A stretch of 64,000 bases of DNA from Pratylenchus scribneri. Taxonomy: Eukaryota; Nematoda; Chromadorea; Rhabditida; Pratylenchidae. Positions 11,812 to 21,614 of the stretch are shown here, in pieces; within the stretch, counting starts at the first letter, position 1; every line of letters starts with the position of its first letter. The translations under genes were made by a program, and so were the position numbers. The stretch is from positions 434,001-498,000 of the forward strand of contig JAQSEB010000124.1 of assembly GCA_030063045.1 (NCBI GenBank). Direction: 5' to 3'. Below the pieces are notes generated by a model. The model worked only from the letters and a program-made list of their open reading frames with translations. It was not told where the DNA came from and ran no database searches.

Positions 11812-14800
11812 ATGAAAACAATTCTTTTTATTTTAATTATTTTTACAAACATTTTTGAAAATATAGCAATGCGTGAAGATAGAAGTGGACCATCAAAAAG
11901 CAAGGATAAAAGACCATTAGAAAATGAATCGCCGCCAACTGATCAATCCCATCGAACTAGGGGAAAATTTGCTGCTGGTGAACTTTCGAAGGCGGCAGCC
12001 GGAGGTTGGTACTAATACTTTCGAAAAGTAAATTATTATATAAATTGTATTAAATTAATATATTGAAATATTGAATAAATTAATTACAAAGGATTTATTA
12101 ATTTTGATGAAACAGAAGTGCCAACAGAAATTGTATCATGGCAAAAGAAACTCAAACGACAAAGAATTGTTCGCCAAAAGACAACAGAAATTATTAAAAC
12201 CAATCCTGCGGATTCCAAAGGTCTTGCTTGTTTAACAATGTATCAAAATAATTTATACTTTTTAAAATAAATTTAGAGATGAAAAAAGCAATGGAAAAAA
12301 TTGATGAAAATTTGTATAAATTGAACAAAAATTTTCATAATTTGGAAAAAGAGATAGAAAATATTTTCATATATGAAAGACAGAATGCGAATTATTTGAC
12401 TGAAGAGAACAAGAAAAAAATGGATGAAAATAAAACTAATTTGAACCGTGAAAAAACAGAACTAGAGAAGCAAATTGCGGATATGGAAAAGGAAAGACAA
12501 CAAATTATAGAGCAAATTCAGGGGAATGATGCGATTGCGATAGGCCAAGATTTGTCATCGTTCGGTGAGTCAATGCTCAATGGACATCAGGGATGGCTTC
12601 GATGTCTTAAAAAAATTCTCGAAAAATTCAGAGGGTCAAAAATTTCTCGAAATCGGAACATTCAGGGAGTCAAAGATTTCTCGAAATCGGAACATTCAAG
12701 GAGTCAAAAATTTCTCGAAATCGGAACATTCAGAGAGTCAAAAATTTCTCGAAATCGAAAAATTCAGAGGGTCAAAAATTTCTCGAAATCGGAACATTCA
12801 AGGAGTCAAAAATTTCTCGAAATCGGAACATTCAAGGAGTCAAAAATTTCTCGATCGGAACATTCAGGGAGTCAAAAATTTCTCGAAATCGAAAAATTCA
12901 GGGAGTCAAAAATTTCTCGAAATCGAAAAATTCAGGGAGTCAAAAATTTCTCGAAATCGGAACATTCAAGGAGTCAAAAATTTCTCGAAATCGGAACATT
13001 CAAGGAGTCAAAAATTTCTCGATCGGAACATTCAGGGAGTCAAAAATTTCTCGAAATCGAAAAATTCAGGGAGTCAAAAATTTCTCGAAATCGAAAAATT
13101 CAGGGAGTCAAAAATTTCTCGAAATCGAAAAATTCAGAGAGTCAAAAATTTCTCGATCGGAACATTCAGGGAGTCAAAAATTTCTCGAAATCGGAACATT
13201 CAGGGAGTCAAAAATTTCTCGAAATCGGAACATTCAAGGAGTCAAAAATTTCTCGAAATCGGAACATTCAAGGAGTCAAAAATTTCTCGATCGGAACATT
13301 CAGGGAGTCAAAAATTTCTCGAAATCGAAAAATTCAGGGAGTCAAAAATTTCTCGAAATCGAAAAATTCAGGGAGTCAAAAATTTCTCGAAATCGAAAAA
13401 TTCAGAGGGTCAAAAATTTCTCGAAATCGGAACATTCAAGGAGTCAAAAATTTCTCGAAATCGGAACATTCAAGGAGTCAAAAATTTCTCGATCGGAACA
13501 TTCAGAGAGTCAAAAATTTCTCGATCGGAACATTCAGGGAGTCAAAAATTTCTCGAAATCGGAACATTCAGGGAGTCAAAAATTTCTCGAAATCGGAACA
13601 TTCAAGGAGTCAAAAATTTCTCGAAATCGGAACATTCAGGGAGTCAAAAATTTCTCGATCGGAACATTCAGGGAGTCAAAAATTTCTCGAAATCGGAACA
13701 TTCAGGGAGTCAAAAATTTCTCGAAATCGAAAAATTCAGGGAGTCAAAAATTTCTCGAAATCGAAAAATTCAGGGAGTCAAAAATTTCTCGAAATCGAAA
13801 AATTCAGGGAGTCAAAAATTTCTCGAAATCGAAAAACAAAATTTCGTTGCAAAAATGACCGAAAATCGACATCGAATAGAAAAAAATCGAAAAAAGAAGC
13901 CATCTCTGTTAGGCATCCAAATTTATTGACAAATTTCAATTTTAAAGAGACTGGAAATGATGCAACAGTCATCAGTGAAAATGAAGAAAATGTTAGCCGG
14001 CAAAATCTATCACAATCGCAATCGCAAATTCATAAGTCAAAAATACAAAATGAAAATTCATTGAATCATTATCTTCAAGAACAAGAACAAAGATTGGGAG
14101 AACAAATTGCTTCTAGAATAGGCCAAGGATCATCTGCATCGGCTGGAATCGCAGGGCAACATCAACAAATTCAAGGACATCATCAATTGCCACAAATTTC
14201 GGTTGATCAGAAACAGCATATGAAGGGGCAAACAAATTTGTCACATCCGAGTCAAAATATGTCCCAATCTGGCAAGTTAAAATAAATTCTAATTTATGCT
14301 TTATTGTTTTATAATGAAATACAAAACAATGAAATATTTTTTGACAATTTTGCGTTTTATTTTATCTATCTAACGCAGAAGGCACAACGCACAACTATGG
14401 ATACAAAATTCATTAAAGGAAATTCATGAATGCATTGCTGACTTGTTTTCTCTTCTTCTTTTCTATGATGGGAAATTTAAGCCCGACTTTTGCGCATCTA
14501 AAAATTTAAAATGAATCCCAACCTAAAGATATACTATACACCTAAGAGACCTACAACCCAAAAGACCTACACTAATTTTTTTAAATTTCAGTTCACTCCG
14601 CCTCGTCGCTTCGCGACATTTATCCGTTCGATCCCATGCTCCAAACTCCTAACCCTAAACTCCTAATGTTGTCCTTTAGGGTTGTAGGTATTTTAGATAT
14701 TGGAGGTAGATCTCTAGGATGTGGTTCATTTTAAATTTTTGGATGCATAATAAATGTCGGTGCGAAAATGTCAGTGCTCAGAATACCAAATTTAATTGAC

Positions 14801-15180
14801 AGAGTTGCCTATCACTCTGTCCCCACCCCCACCAACCCTCTCTCCCCCACCCCAAGTCCACTACTACCTTGAAGTTTTGTATTTTTTTAAATATTTGTCA
14901 AAAATATTCATAAAAAATCAAATTTATACTTTTAAAAATAAATTCAGATGTGGGCAACGCTTTGAATAAATTAAACAAAAAATATGATAGGTTGGAAAAC
15001 GAATTAAGAAATATTCACATATATGAAATACAAAATGCGGATTATTTGACTGAAGAGGAGAAGAAAAGAATTAATGAAAATAAAGCAAAGATAGAGGCGC
15101 AAATTGCGATAATGGCAAATGAAAAACAAGAATTACAAAACAAATTGATGCAAATGATGGCTGGAAAAAAGCAGCATTAA
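11812..15180 (+). CDS. Family B gene B1: secreted protein with duplicated coiled-coil exon
   Basis: The model has exons 11812-12004, 12092-12220, 12277-12564, 13948-14271 and 14948-15180. That gives 389 codons, 388 aa, and every intron is in phase 1. Exon 1 encodes a signal peptide (MKTILFILIIFTNIFENIA) and GPSKSKDKRPLEN. B1 lacks the IIDLSS motif of the other copies. Exon 3 (YKLNKNFHNLEKEIENI...) and exon 5 (LNKLNKKYDRLENELRNI...) are coiled coils duplicated from each other. Exon 4 has NSLNHYLQEQEQRLGEQ and a Gln/His-rich tail shared with B2. The donor at 14272 is GC (gcaagt). The intron 12565-13947 contains a minisatellite that is open in the same frame, so intron retention would give a 668-codon alternative (12279-14285). 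Function is unknown; a secreted effector is an inference. Confidence 0.72.
12589..13907. mobile_element. TIR element with internal minisatellite (intron of B1)
   Basis: The ends agggatggcttcgat and its imperfect inverted match gaagccatctct bound the block. The right side (accgaaaatcgacatcgaat...) matches a shorter element at 24461-24886 that lacks the array. The interior is expanded into a tandem array. It lies in the intron with donor gtgagt at 12565 and acceptor at 13947. Confidence 0.55.
12625..13835. repeat. 34/30-bp minisatellite, about 36 units
   Basis: The core unit has the form tcgaaatcggaacattcagg then gagtcaaaaatttc (34 bp). A 30-bp variant lacks the second gaaa (tcgatcgg). Single-base alternations (ggaacattc/gaaaaattc, aagg/aggg/agag) form higher-order blocks. 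Because 34 is not a multiple of 3, successive units are read in rotating frames (SKISRNR, VKNFSKS, SQKFLEI). At least two of the three forward frames stay open through the array. Confidence 0.9.
14487..14752. mobile_element. MITE in last intron of B1
   Basis: Inverted arms are gcatctaaaaatttaaaatg and cattttaaatttttggatgc. Internal complementary halves are rich in acctacaaccc and gggttgtaggt. Confidence 0.55.
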
Positions 15181-16122
15181 ATTGGAAGAAGCAAAAATTC
15201 ATTTTTGATCATATTTTTGGGCTTATTTTAAATAGTCTTTTGTTCAATTCCATCATTTGGGGAAACAATTATATTAAATTTATAAAATTCTATCATTTTT
15301 TAATTTATTCTTTTGTAATATTTTCGGGGAAAATAGAAATTTTCGATTAACTAATTTAAAAAATTGATCAAATTTTCTATATTCTATATTTTATGGTTTC
15401 TTCATTCCCAATTTATTTTTAAAAAATTTCTATTTTATTGGCATAAATTAATGCATTTAAAAGTTATTTTTTTTATACAACCAAGAAAGTTGCAAAAATT
15501 TTCGAAACAAATATCATTTAACTAAATGATTGATCTTTTAAGCATATATTTACAAATTCGATTAATTTTGATTGAACTTTGAGGCTAAATATAATTAATT
15601 AATTAATCTTCAGCTTAGTATACTCATTATATAAAGCAGAATTGATTGGTAGAAAAAATTATTTCAACTTTCTTTATTTAATATTTAAAAGGATATGAGA
15701 TATGACAAATTAAATGCTATTGGTTTTTTATTTCTATGACAACATTAAAAAACAGTCTTTTTCTGAAAATCAGATCTTCTAAATTAAAGTTGATCCAAAT
15801 TTTTTGGCCGAATGGTTAAATATAATATTTAGTAGTCCATTGGCCTTATTTTCATCTTTGATTACCTGGAAAAGTTGCAGATGGTTACAAGAATAGAATA
15901 ATCTTCTCAATTCTCATTATCATGTTCTTTATAAACATCTGCTTTCACCCAATTCTTGGCGCCCTGTTCACACCATTTCATCAGATTTGAACAGCTGAAA
16001 ATTTGTATTCACAAAATGCGAAAAAAAATTAATCTCCCCTTGATGTCGGAACGCTTATTAACCGTACATAATTCATTGTGTGTATTTGAAACTTGTGATT
16101 AAATATTGGTTATATTTTTGAA
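15181..16122. other. B1 3' flank and spacer, no gene seen
   Basis: AT-rich sequence with weak traces of the gaattc/agtagaattc palindrome near 15590-15650. No open frame or RNA gene is supported. Confidence 0.4.
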
Positions 16123-17053
16123 ATGACTGCTGCCAAACAACAATCCCATCATTTTTGTTGTTGTTGTTGTTGTGGGTCATGTTTTGGCCTTGCCTACATT
16201 GTCGCTGTATTGGGTATTGCAATCACCGTAGGCCAATACTTCTATTTGGCCAATATCACTGAAAATGGTTACAAATTCCAATCAATCAATTTCACCTTGG
16301 CCACCACTAACCTTACTGAACAGGAAATACAAGAATTGAATGCTTTTTTCAACCAAACTTGTATTTTAAATTATTAAAAATTCAAATTTTTAAATTTTTA
16401 ATTTAAATTACTTAAAATTCAAATTTTTTTAATTTTTAAAATTATTAAAAATTCTAATTTTTTAAATTTTTAAATTATATTAAAAATTCTAATTTTTTAA
16501 TAATTTAAATTCAGATGAAGCCAATTTGCAACTAATAAAAATGGCCACCGACAATCCAAAAATGTATTTGCTTTCTGACTGAGGTGGTCATGGAAATTTT
16601 GCCCTGTGTTTTGTTGCTAATTGGTCTATGCACAAAATTTGCCATTCTTATAAGGGCATATTTGTTTGTTAAGGTTGGGAAATTGCGATTTGGGGAATTT
16701 CCATTTTTTGACATGGAAATTTCGATTTTTGAATTTTCTATTTTTTGATTCAGATTTTTCTCCTCTTCATTGCCCAATGTGTTCTCATTTTTTTCATCAT
16801 TGCCCCACTGGTTCCGCTAATTTGGCATCGTCAAACAAATGGTTTTAAATGTCAAATATTATGGAAATTGTCTAAATTTTCCACAGTTGTCCTCATTCCC
16901 TTCGCTATTTTCGTTGCCGTTTTTTTGCTTTACGATTTCCTTTGCCTATTGGCCTATTTAATAATTTACCGTGCCTATCGACAAATCAAAGGCCAAGGCA
17001 TGGTACATATTGTTGTGAACACCGGGGGCAAAATGTATGGGAATTTTGGTTAA
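16123..17053 (+). pseudogene. Small four-helix-like membrane protein with Cys-run N terminus, apparently frameshifted
   Basis: Exon 1 (16123-16360) encodes MTAAKQQSHHFCCCCCCGSC followed by a membrane helix (FGLAYIVAVLGIAITVG) and an N-glycosylation-rich loop (NITENG, NFT, NLT). It ends in phase 1. Exon 2 (16515-16673) encodes another helix (EVVMEILPCVLLLIGLC). Exon 3 (16754-17053) has two more helices (LLFIAQCVLIFFIIAPLVPL and FAIFVAVFLLYDFLCLLAYL) and ends in TAA. The topology suggests four membrane passes. Entering exon 2 in the phase set by exon 1 gives a TGA inside exon 2, while the helix and exon 3 need a frame shifted by one. A sequencing error or a real lesion would explain this. I do not recognise the family. 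Confidence 0.5.
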
Positions 17054-17263
17054 AGTCGAAAAAGAAAAGTCATTAAAAGAAAATAAAATCAGCCACAAAT
17101 TAATTTAAAAATAATCGTCAATAAATTTAATCAATTTCCAATTTTTGTCACAATATCGTCGATTTTTATATAAAATATTTGATTTAATTTTTATCATCAT
17201 TTTTCATTTTCTTTCGGATCCCTTCTTTACTCTATTTTGCATGCAGTTCCAAACCGCCTTTTC

Positions 17264-17394
17264 TCAATTAGGCCGGGGGCATACTCCTTGGGGCCCCTGA
17301 CGTTCGACCCCATCGTTGTACACTCGTCCACCCATTGCACGCACCACATTTTGCGGCTCCTGTGCATTCGGCGCTACGAAAACGGCCGACCAAG
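17264..17394 (-). CDS. Possible last exon of an unrecognised minus-strand gene
   Basis: On the minus strand a 3' splice site (tgcgcacag) opens a 43-codon exon with high GC content. Its best frame reads WSAVFVAPNAQEPQNVVRAM, then GGRVYNDGVERQ, to TGA. The base composition differs strongly from the flanks and no stop occurs in this frame. Upstream exons were not found. A second frame on the same strand is also open, so the call is weak. Confidence 0.28.
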
Positions 17395-17574
17395 CTGTGC
17401 GCAGGAAAAAAAGGATGAATTGATGGAATGGTCAATTCTAAATTTTTATATGGAAACAAAACTCAGAGTGGCCTTTTTTATAAAATTCTCTAATAAAATT
17501 GAATTTATTAGTTAACCAATTTCATCAGGTCATCAAAAACATTGGCTAATTTAGAAAATTCATCAAATTATGGC

Positions 17575-18115
17575 CAAAAAACGGCCAGAAAATAATTTTA
17601 ATTGGACCAACAGTATTTTAGCTATAAATCGGTGAATATTCAATATTAGCTAATGCTTTTGATGTTATTTTGTAGTTAATTTTATGACTAATAAAATGCT
17701 ATAAACAATGTCAAAACAGTTTTACCACCATCGGTACCAGAACGTTTCGTACACAAGTGTCGGGTACGAAGTGATTTAATACGGAACAGCAACAATGGCC
17801 ACATCCACAACAACAAGCACAACCAGCGAGAGAGTCCCAATTAGCTCAACACCGATTGACACAACCAGTGAAGCACCAACTCCCTCTGAACCTAGCAGCA
17901 ATACGCCGAACAGTCCACTAATGACTTCCGCCACAACAAAAGCGCCAGAAGGTGAGGATGAAGTGAATGAAGGAAAATTGGTGAAATGGTATCATACCAT
18001 TTGTGGAAATAAATAGGAAAGTTTATCCGACATTTACGGACGAAACGTTCTGTGCCGTGGTGGCAAAGTTGCTACTATGTCATTGCTCATTGTTTATAGC
18101 ATTTTATTAGTCAAA
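17575..18115. mobile_element. Foldback element carrying a Ser/Thr-rich open frame
   Basis: The left arm (17680-17775) contains ataaaatgctataaacaatg, accaccatcgg and gaacgtttcgtacacaagtg. The right arm (18015-18115) contains inverted counterparts cggacgaaacgttc, gccgtggtgg and cattgtttatagcattttat. The left flank (ggccaaaaaacgg...cggtgaatattcaatatt) matches the element at 39755-40083 in intron 1 of C2, which has no central open frame. Confidence 0.6.
17795..18016 (+). CDS. Ser/Thr/Pro-rich open frame inside a foldback element
   Basis: A 73-aa open frame starting at ATG lies exactly between the arms of the foldback element. The protein begins MATSTTTSTTSERVPISSTP and remains Ser/Thr/Pro-rich (mucin-like) to an acidic EGEDEVNEGKLVKW tail. 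It has no signal peptide. GC content is higher than in the surroundings. The related element at 39755-40083 lacks it. It may be a captured host fragment. Expression is unproven. Confidence 0.35.
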   Translation: MATSTTTSTTSERVPISSTPIDTTSEAPTPSEPSSNTPNSPLMTSATTKAPEGEDEVNEGKLVKWYHTICGNK

Positions 18116-18991
18116 TTAAATTTTATCTTGGTATAATTTAATTTGAAAAATAATGATTTTAAATTAATTTTAATTTCATATATTTAATTTAAAAAATATT
18201 TAATTTAATTTAATTTAATTTTAAAAAATATTTTAAATTAATTTTATGCTGGGATACATTAGTTTTTTCCTTTTTACATTAATAATGGGATAATTGGTTA
18301 ATTTTTCTTGTTCCAGTCAAGAACATGAAATGAACATCATTCCATTTCATTTATATTTTTGATATATTGGAAGTGCAATTTTGCAATTTTGGGCATAAAA
18401 ATAAAATTAGGGTACATCCATTTTCAATTTTAAGCATAAATGTAATAATTATATTGATTTTTCCAAAAGTTTCAACTTAAACAAAAAAATTGTCATTTTT
18501 GTTATTTTAATTTGTAGCCAATTAAGCTAAATTAATCGATATTGGGCTCAAAATATTTGCAATTTTGAGTTAAATCCAATGATGTAAGAATTGAATGAAA
18601 ATATTTAATAATCAAAAAGTTAATTTCAAATTAAATGGAATTGACTGGTCGGCACAAACCATAAATTATTTACGGCTGATTTATTGGAAAGATGAACTGA
18701 TTGCAGTGTGGATGGATGATTTTATTGGGTTTTGAGGGATACATTAGCCATTGTAAATGTAAATTGGGGGTGAGGGCATTTTTGAATGAACGGATGATTT
18801 ATCGACAAAGCCTTGTGTTTATGTTGGACCCAAATGCAATTGCTTTGGGTTGGGGCATTTTAAAATAGGGAGAGGGCCCAGATCACAGAATCGTGGCTTT
18901 ATTTTCATTCAAATTTAGCTGAATCAAAATTATTTTACATTTAATTGTTTTATTAAATCAAATTCATCATAATTTTTCCATTTTAGAAAAG
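18116..18991. promoter_or_regulatory. B2 upstream block with conserved family B module
   Basis: From about 18640 the sequence contains a module repeated before B3, B4 and B5: the caaaccataaattatttacg block, then gattggatgatt-like and gccattgtaaatgtaaattg blocks and gaacggatgatttatcgac. It ends with ccattttagaaaagATG, where ttttag looks like a trans-splice or 5'UTR acceptor 5 bases before the ATG. Confidence 0.5.
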
Positions 18992-20137
18992 ATGAAAGCA
19001 ATTCTATTTATTTTAATTTTATTTATAAATATTTTTGAAAATGTGGCTACTGGTGAAGATGAAGATGGAGGAGGACCGTCACAAAGAAAGGATAAAAGGC
19101 CATTAGAAATAATTGATTTAAGTTCCGAATCAAATTCGCCAAATACGGATCGGGAAGAACATATTGGAATGAATCCGGAATCGTGGCCAAATGCCCACTT
19201 TGATTCATTAACAAATACATTTGGAAGAGAATTTCTGCCCCATCAACGAGGTTAATATAATTTATTTTGACTTATATTTATTAACTTTAACAGAAATAAT
19301 TTATTATATTAATCAAATTTTCAATAGGAATTAAAATTGGCGGAGAAGATGGTCTGGCAAATCCATCCAAAAAACCAAAATTCTCTGAACCAAAAATGAC
19401 TTATATTGATAATTCAGCAAAACACATTAAAGTGGACGATCTAATGAATTTCGAGCATATTGTTCAACAATGTAATTTAATTTAATTTTTTGATTATATT
19501 ATTTGAAATTTCATTATTTATAAAATTTAAAGTAACTGGAAAGAATGCCGATGTGAAATATATCTCACAAGAACATGGCGGCATTAAAAATTCAACACGA
19601 TTATTTCCGGTATGGCCTCTACAACAAAAATTTGGCACATCGATGATAGGACAAAATATTGGACAAAGTCAACAACATTCTCAATCCGAAACTGTTGAAA
19701 ATCGGGAAAATACTCATTATCCAATTCCATTGAGTTTTTACGATCCACAAGAAGGAATGGTAAGAACGTGGCATCAATTCCCTCAGTGGCGACAAGAACA
19801 AAGAGAAAAGCAAGAAAACTTGGGACAAGATTTTGCGGGGATAATCCTAGAATCGTCATCAGCAAATTCATTGGCAAATTTCAATTTTAAAGAGACTGGA
19901 AAAAATGCACTAGTCAATGATAATCATGAAATTATTCACCAACAAAATTCATTGGAAATTCACAAAACACAAAGCTCAAATTCATTGAATCATTACCTTC
20001 AACAGCAAGAAAAAAAATTGGGAGAACAAATTGGTGCTAGAATAGGCCAAGGATCATCATCATCTGCTTTTGGAGTTGTTGGGAATCATCAACAAATTCA
20101 AGGTCATCCTTCCATCATTCATTATCTAAAAAATTGA
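18992..20137 (+). CDS. Family B gene B2: secreted protein with SIM-like motif
   Basis: Exons are 18992-19250, 19328-19471 and 19533-20137, giving 336 codons (335 aa). The signal peptide MKAILFILILFINIFENVA is followed by an acidic/Gly linker, then QRKDKRPLEIIDLSSESNSP. This is a basic cluster running into I-I-D-L followed by Ser/acidic residues, the form of a SUMO-interacting motif. Exon 2 carries IGGEDG and the basic NPSKKPKFSEPK. Exon 3 has the block shared with B1 (NSLNHYLQQQEKKLGEQ, then GQGSSSSA, NHQQIQGH). B2 ends early in LKN-stop and lacks the terminal coiled-coil exon; a FLYWCH-like relic follows immediately. Secretion is predicted from the signal peptide; host-nucleus action is inference only. 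Confidence 0.72.
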
Positions 20138-20162
20138 ATTTTCCAATTCAATTTAAGCAAAT

Positions 20163-20513
20163 ATGGAAGAAAATGAAAATGTTAAACCATCAAAACGAGG
20201 GGCAAACTACAAAGAAGTTCGTCGATTCAGCAGTGAGCAGCAATTTGTTCAGTGGATCAAATCAACAGATTGGACAAAGTAAACAACAAAAAACTATAAA
20301 TAAATATTTTAATTCTTTTTCCGATGGGATACGAAAGGAAACATTGCTTTATATAGGTGCAAATATTACCAGAGAAAAGGTTACAAATGCTTGGCCCGTC
20401 TCAAAGTGATCCGCCCAGATTCCGATATTATCATCGTTGAAGAGTCCGACATCCAACATTATCATCTACCCATTCAGCCATTTGTAGGGCAAAGCAGGCC
20501 GATGCATCCATGA
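20163..20513 (+). pseudogene. FLYWCH-like zinc-finger fragment, broken
   Basis: Frame 1 (20163-20282) reads MEENENVKPSKRGANYKEVR then RFSSEQQFVQWIKSTDWTK and a TAA. After a further open stretch (KYFNSFSDGIRKETLLY) the frame shifts near 20349. It continues as LYRCKYYQRKGYKCLARLKV, IRPDSDIIIVEESD and HYHLP to TGA at 20511-20513. The order Y-x-C, C-x-A-R-L, H-x-H-x-P fits the FLYWCH zinc-finger pattern (Cys2His2), which occurs in transcription factors and in MULE-type transposases. Two breaks, a stop and a frameshift, argue for a pseudogene or undetected splicing. It lies just after the truncated B2 end and contains its own DIIIVEESD stretch. Confidence 0.5.
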
Positions 20514-20917
20514 ATCTTCACAGAAGATATTTACAAAAATGAAAATTGTTTTTAACTACATCATTCGTGGATTGAACATTGAACTGAATATTCATTTGAA
20601 AACAATTCGATTAAATATACAAAAATTCTATCATTTTTTAAAGATTATTTCTATTTTATTAAAAAATATTATTTGTTAGCTAGTTTATTCGTATTTTGTA
20701 ATTTTTTCTGATTGCACAAATTTTTTCAATCGAATTTTTATTTCATTATAAAATCGTGAGAGTTGCAAAAATTTTTCGAGAAAATTATAGCTCTACTATC
20801 AAGATTGGTTAGTCCAATTTGACCATGAAAAATATTTCATCCACACAATGATAAAAAAAATTCATTTTAAATTTGAAATTATTTCAAGTGAAAATTTTTT
20901 TTTGATTTGTGACACAT

Positions 20918-21116
20918 TTTGTTTTTCCAAACATTTTATATTTTTGTTTTTCCAAACATTTTATATTTTTGTTTTTCCAAACATTTTATATTTTTGTTTT
21001 TCCAAACATTTTATATTTTTGTTTTTCCAAACATTTTATATTTTTGTTTTTCCAAACATTTTATATTTTTATTTTTCCAAACATATTATATTTTTGTTTC
21101 TCCAAGCATTTTATGT
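20918..21116. repeat. 25-bp tandem repeat, about 8 units
   Basis: The unit has the form tttttgtttttccaaacatt then ttata, with exact 25-base spacing (for example tccaaacatt at 20951, 20976 and 21001). The last copies are degenerate. All three forward frames are open only because of the repeat. Confidence 0.9.
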
Positions 21117-21224
21117 ATCAATCTTAGGCTCAAAATATTCGTTACATTGAGTAGAATTCAATGAAGAAAGAAAGAAATGATTTAAAAAATATTTTATACA
21201 AAAAGTTTAATTTAATATTAAAAG

Positions 21225-21614
21225 GAATTGACTGGTTGGCATAAACTATAAAAACCATAAATTATTTACGGCTAATTTATTCGAAAGTGGGTTTGTTGGG
21301 CAGTGGCATGTGGCACTGATTGAAGGGTAAACGGATGCTTTGTATTTGGTTTTATGGGAAAGATTGGCCATTGCAAATGCAAATTGGGGAGTGCATTTTT
21401 TGGATGAACGCATGATTTATCGACAAACCCTTGATCTGACCCAGAATACATTGTTTTGGGGCATTTTAAAATTATTCGCACAAAATTGTAGCTTCAGTTT
21501 TCATTCAAATATTAACTGAATCAAAAATATTATTTTGCATTTATAAATTTTTAAATTTTATTTTAAACTTTCTAAAATTGTATTAATTTAAATTAATAAA
21601 AAATTTTAGAAAAT
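21225..21614. promoter_or_regulatory. B3 upstream conserved module
   Basis: The same block order as before B2, B4 and B5: ttgactggttggcataaacta, ataaattatttacggctaat, gattggccattgcaaatgc, gaacgcatgatttatcgaca. It ends with ttttagaaaatATG, a candidate trans-splice acceptor. Confidence 0.5.

Noticed and set aside
12625..13835. CRISPR array
   Set aside because: Units are contiguous without unique spacers and the sequence is eukaryotic.
12565..13929. Second long open frame (454 codons) over the minisatellite
   Set aside because: It is the other open frame of the same stop-free repeat and begins in the intron after the gtgagt donor.
20848..21164. Three overlapping open frames rich in Phe/Ile
   Set aside because: They are the three readings of a 25-bp tandem repeat that lacks stops; no start context or paralogue.
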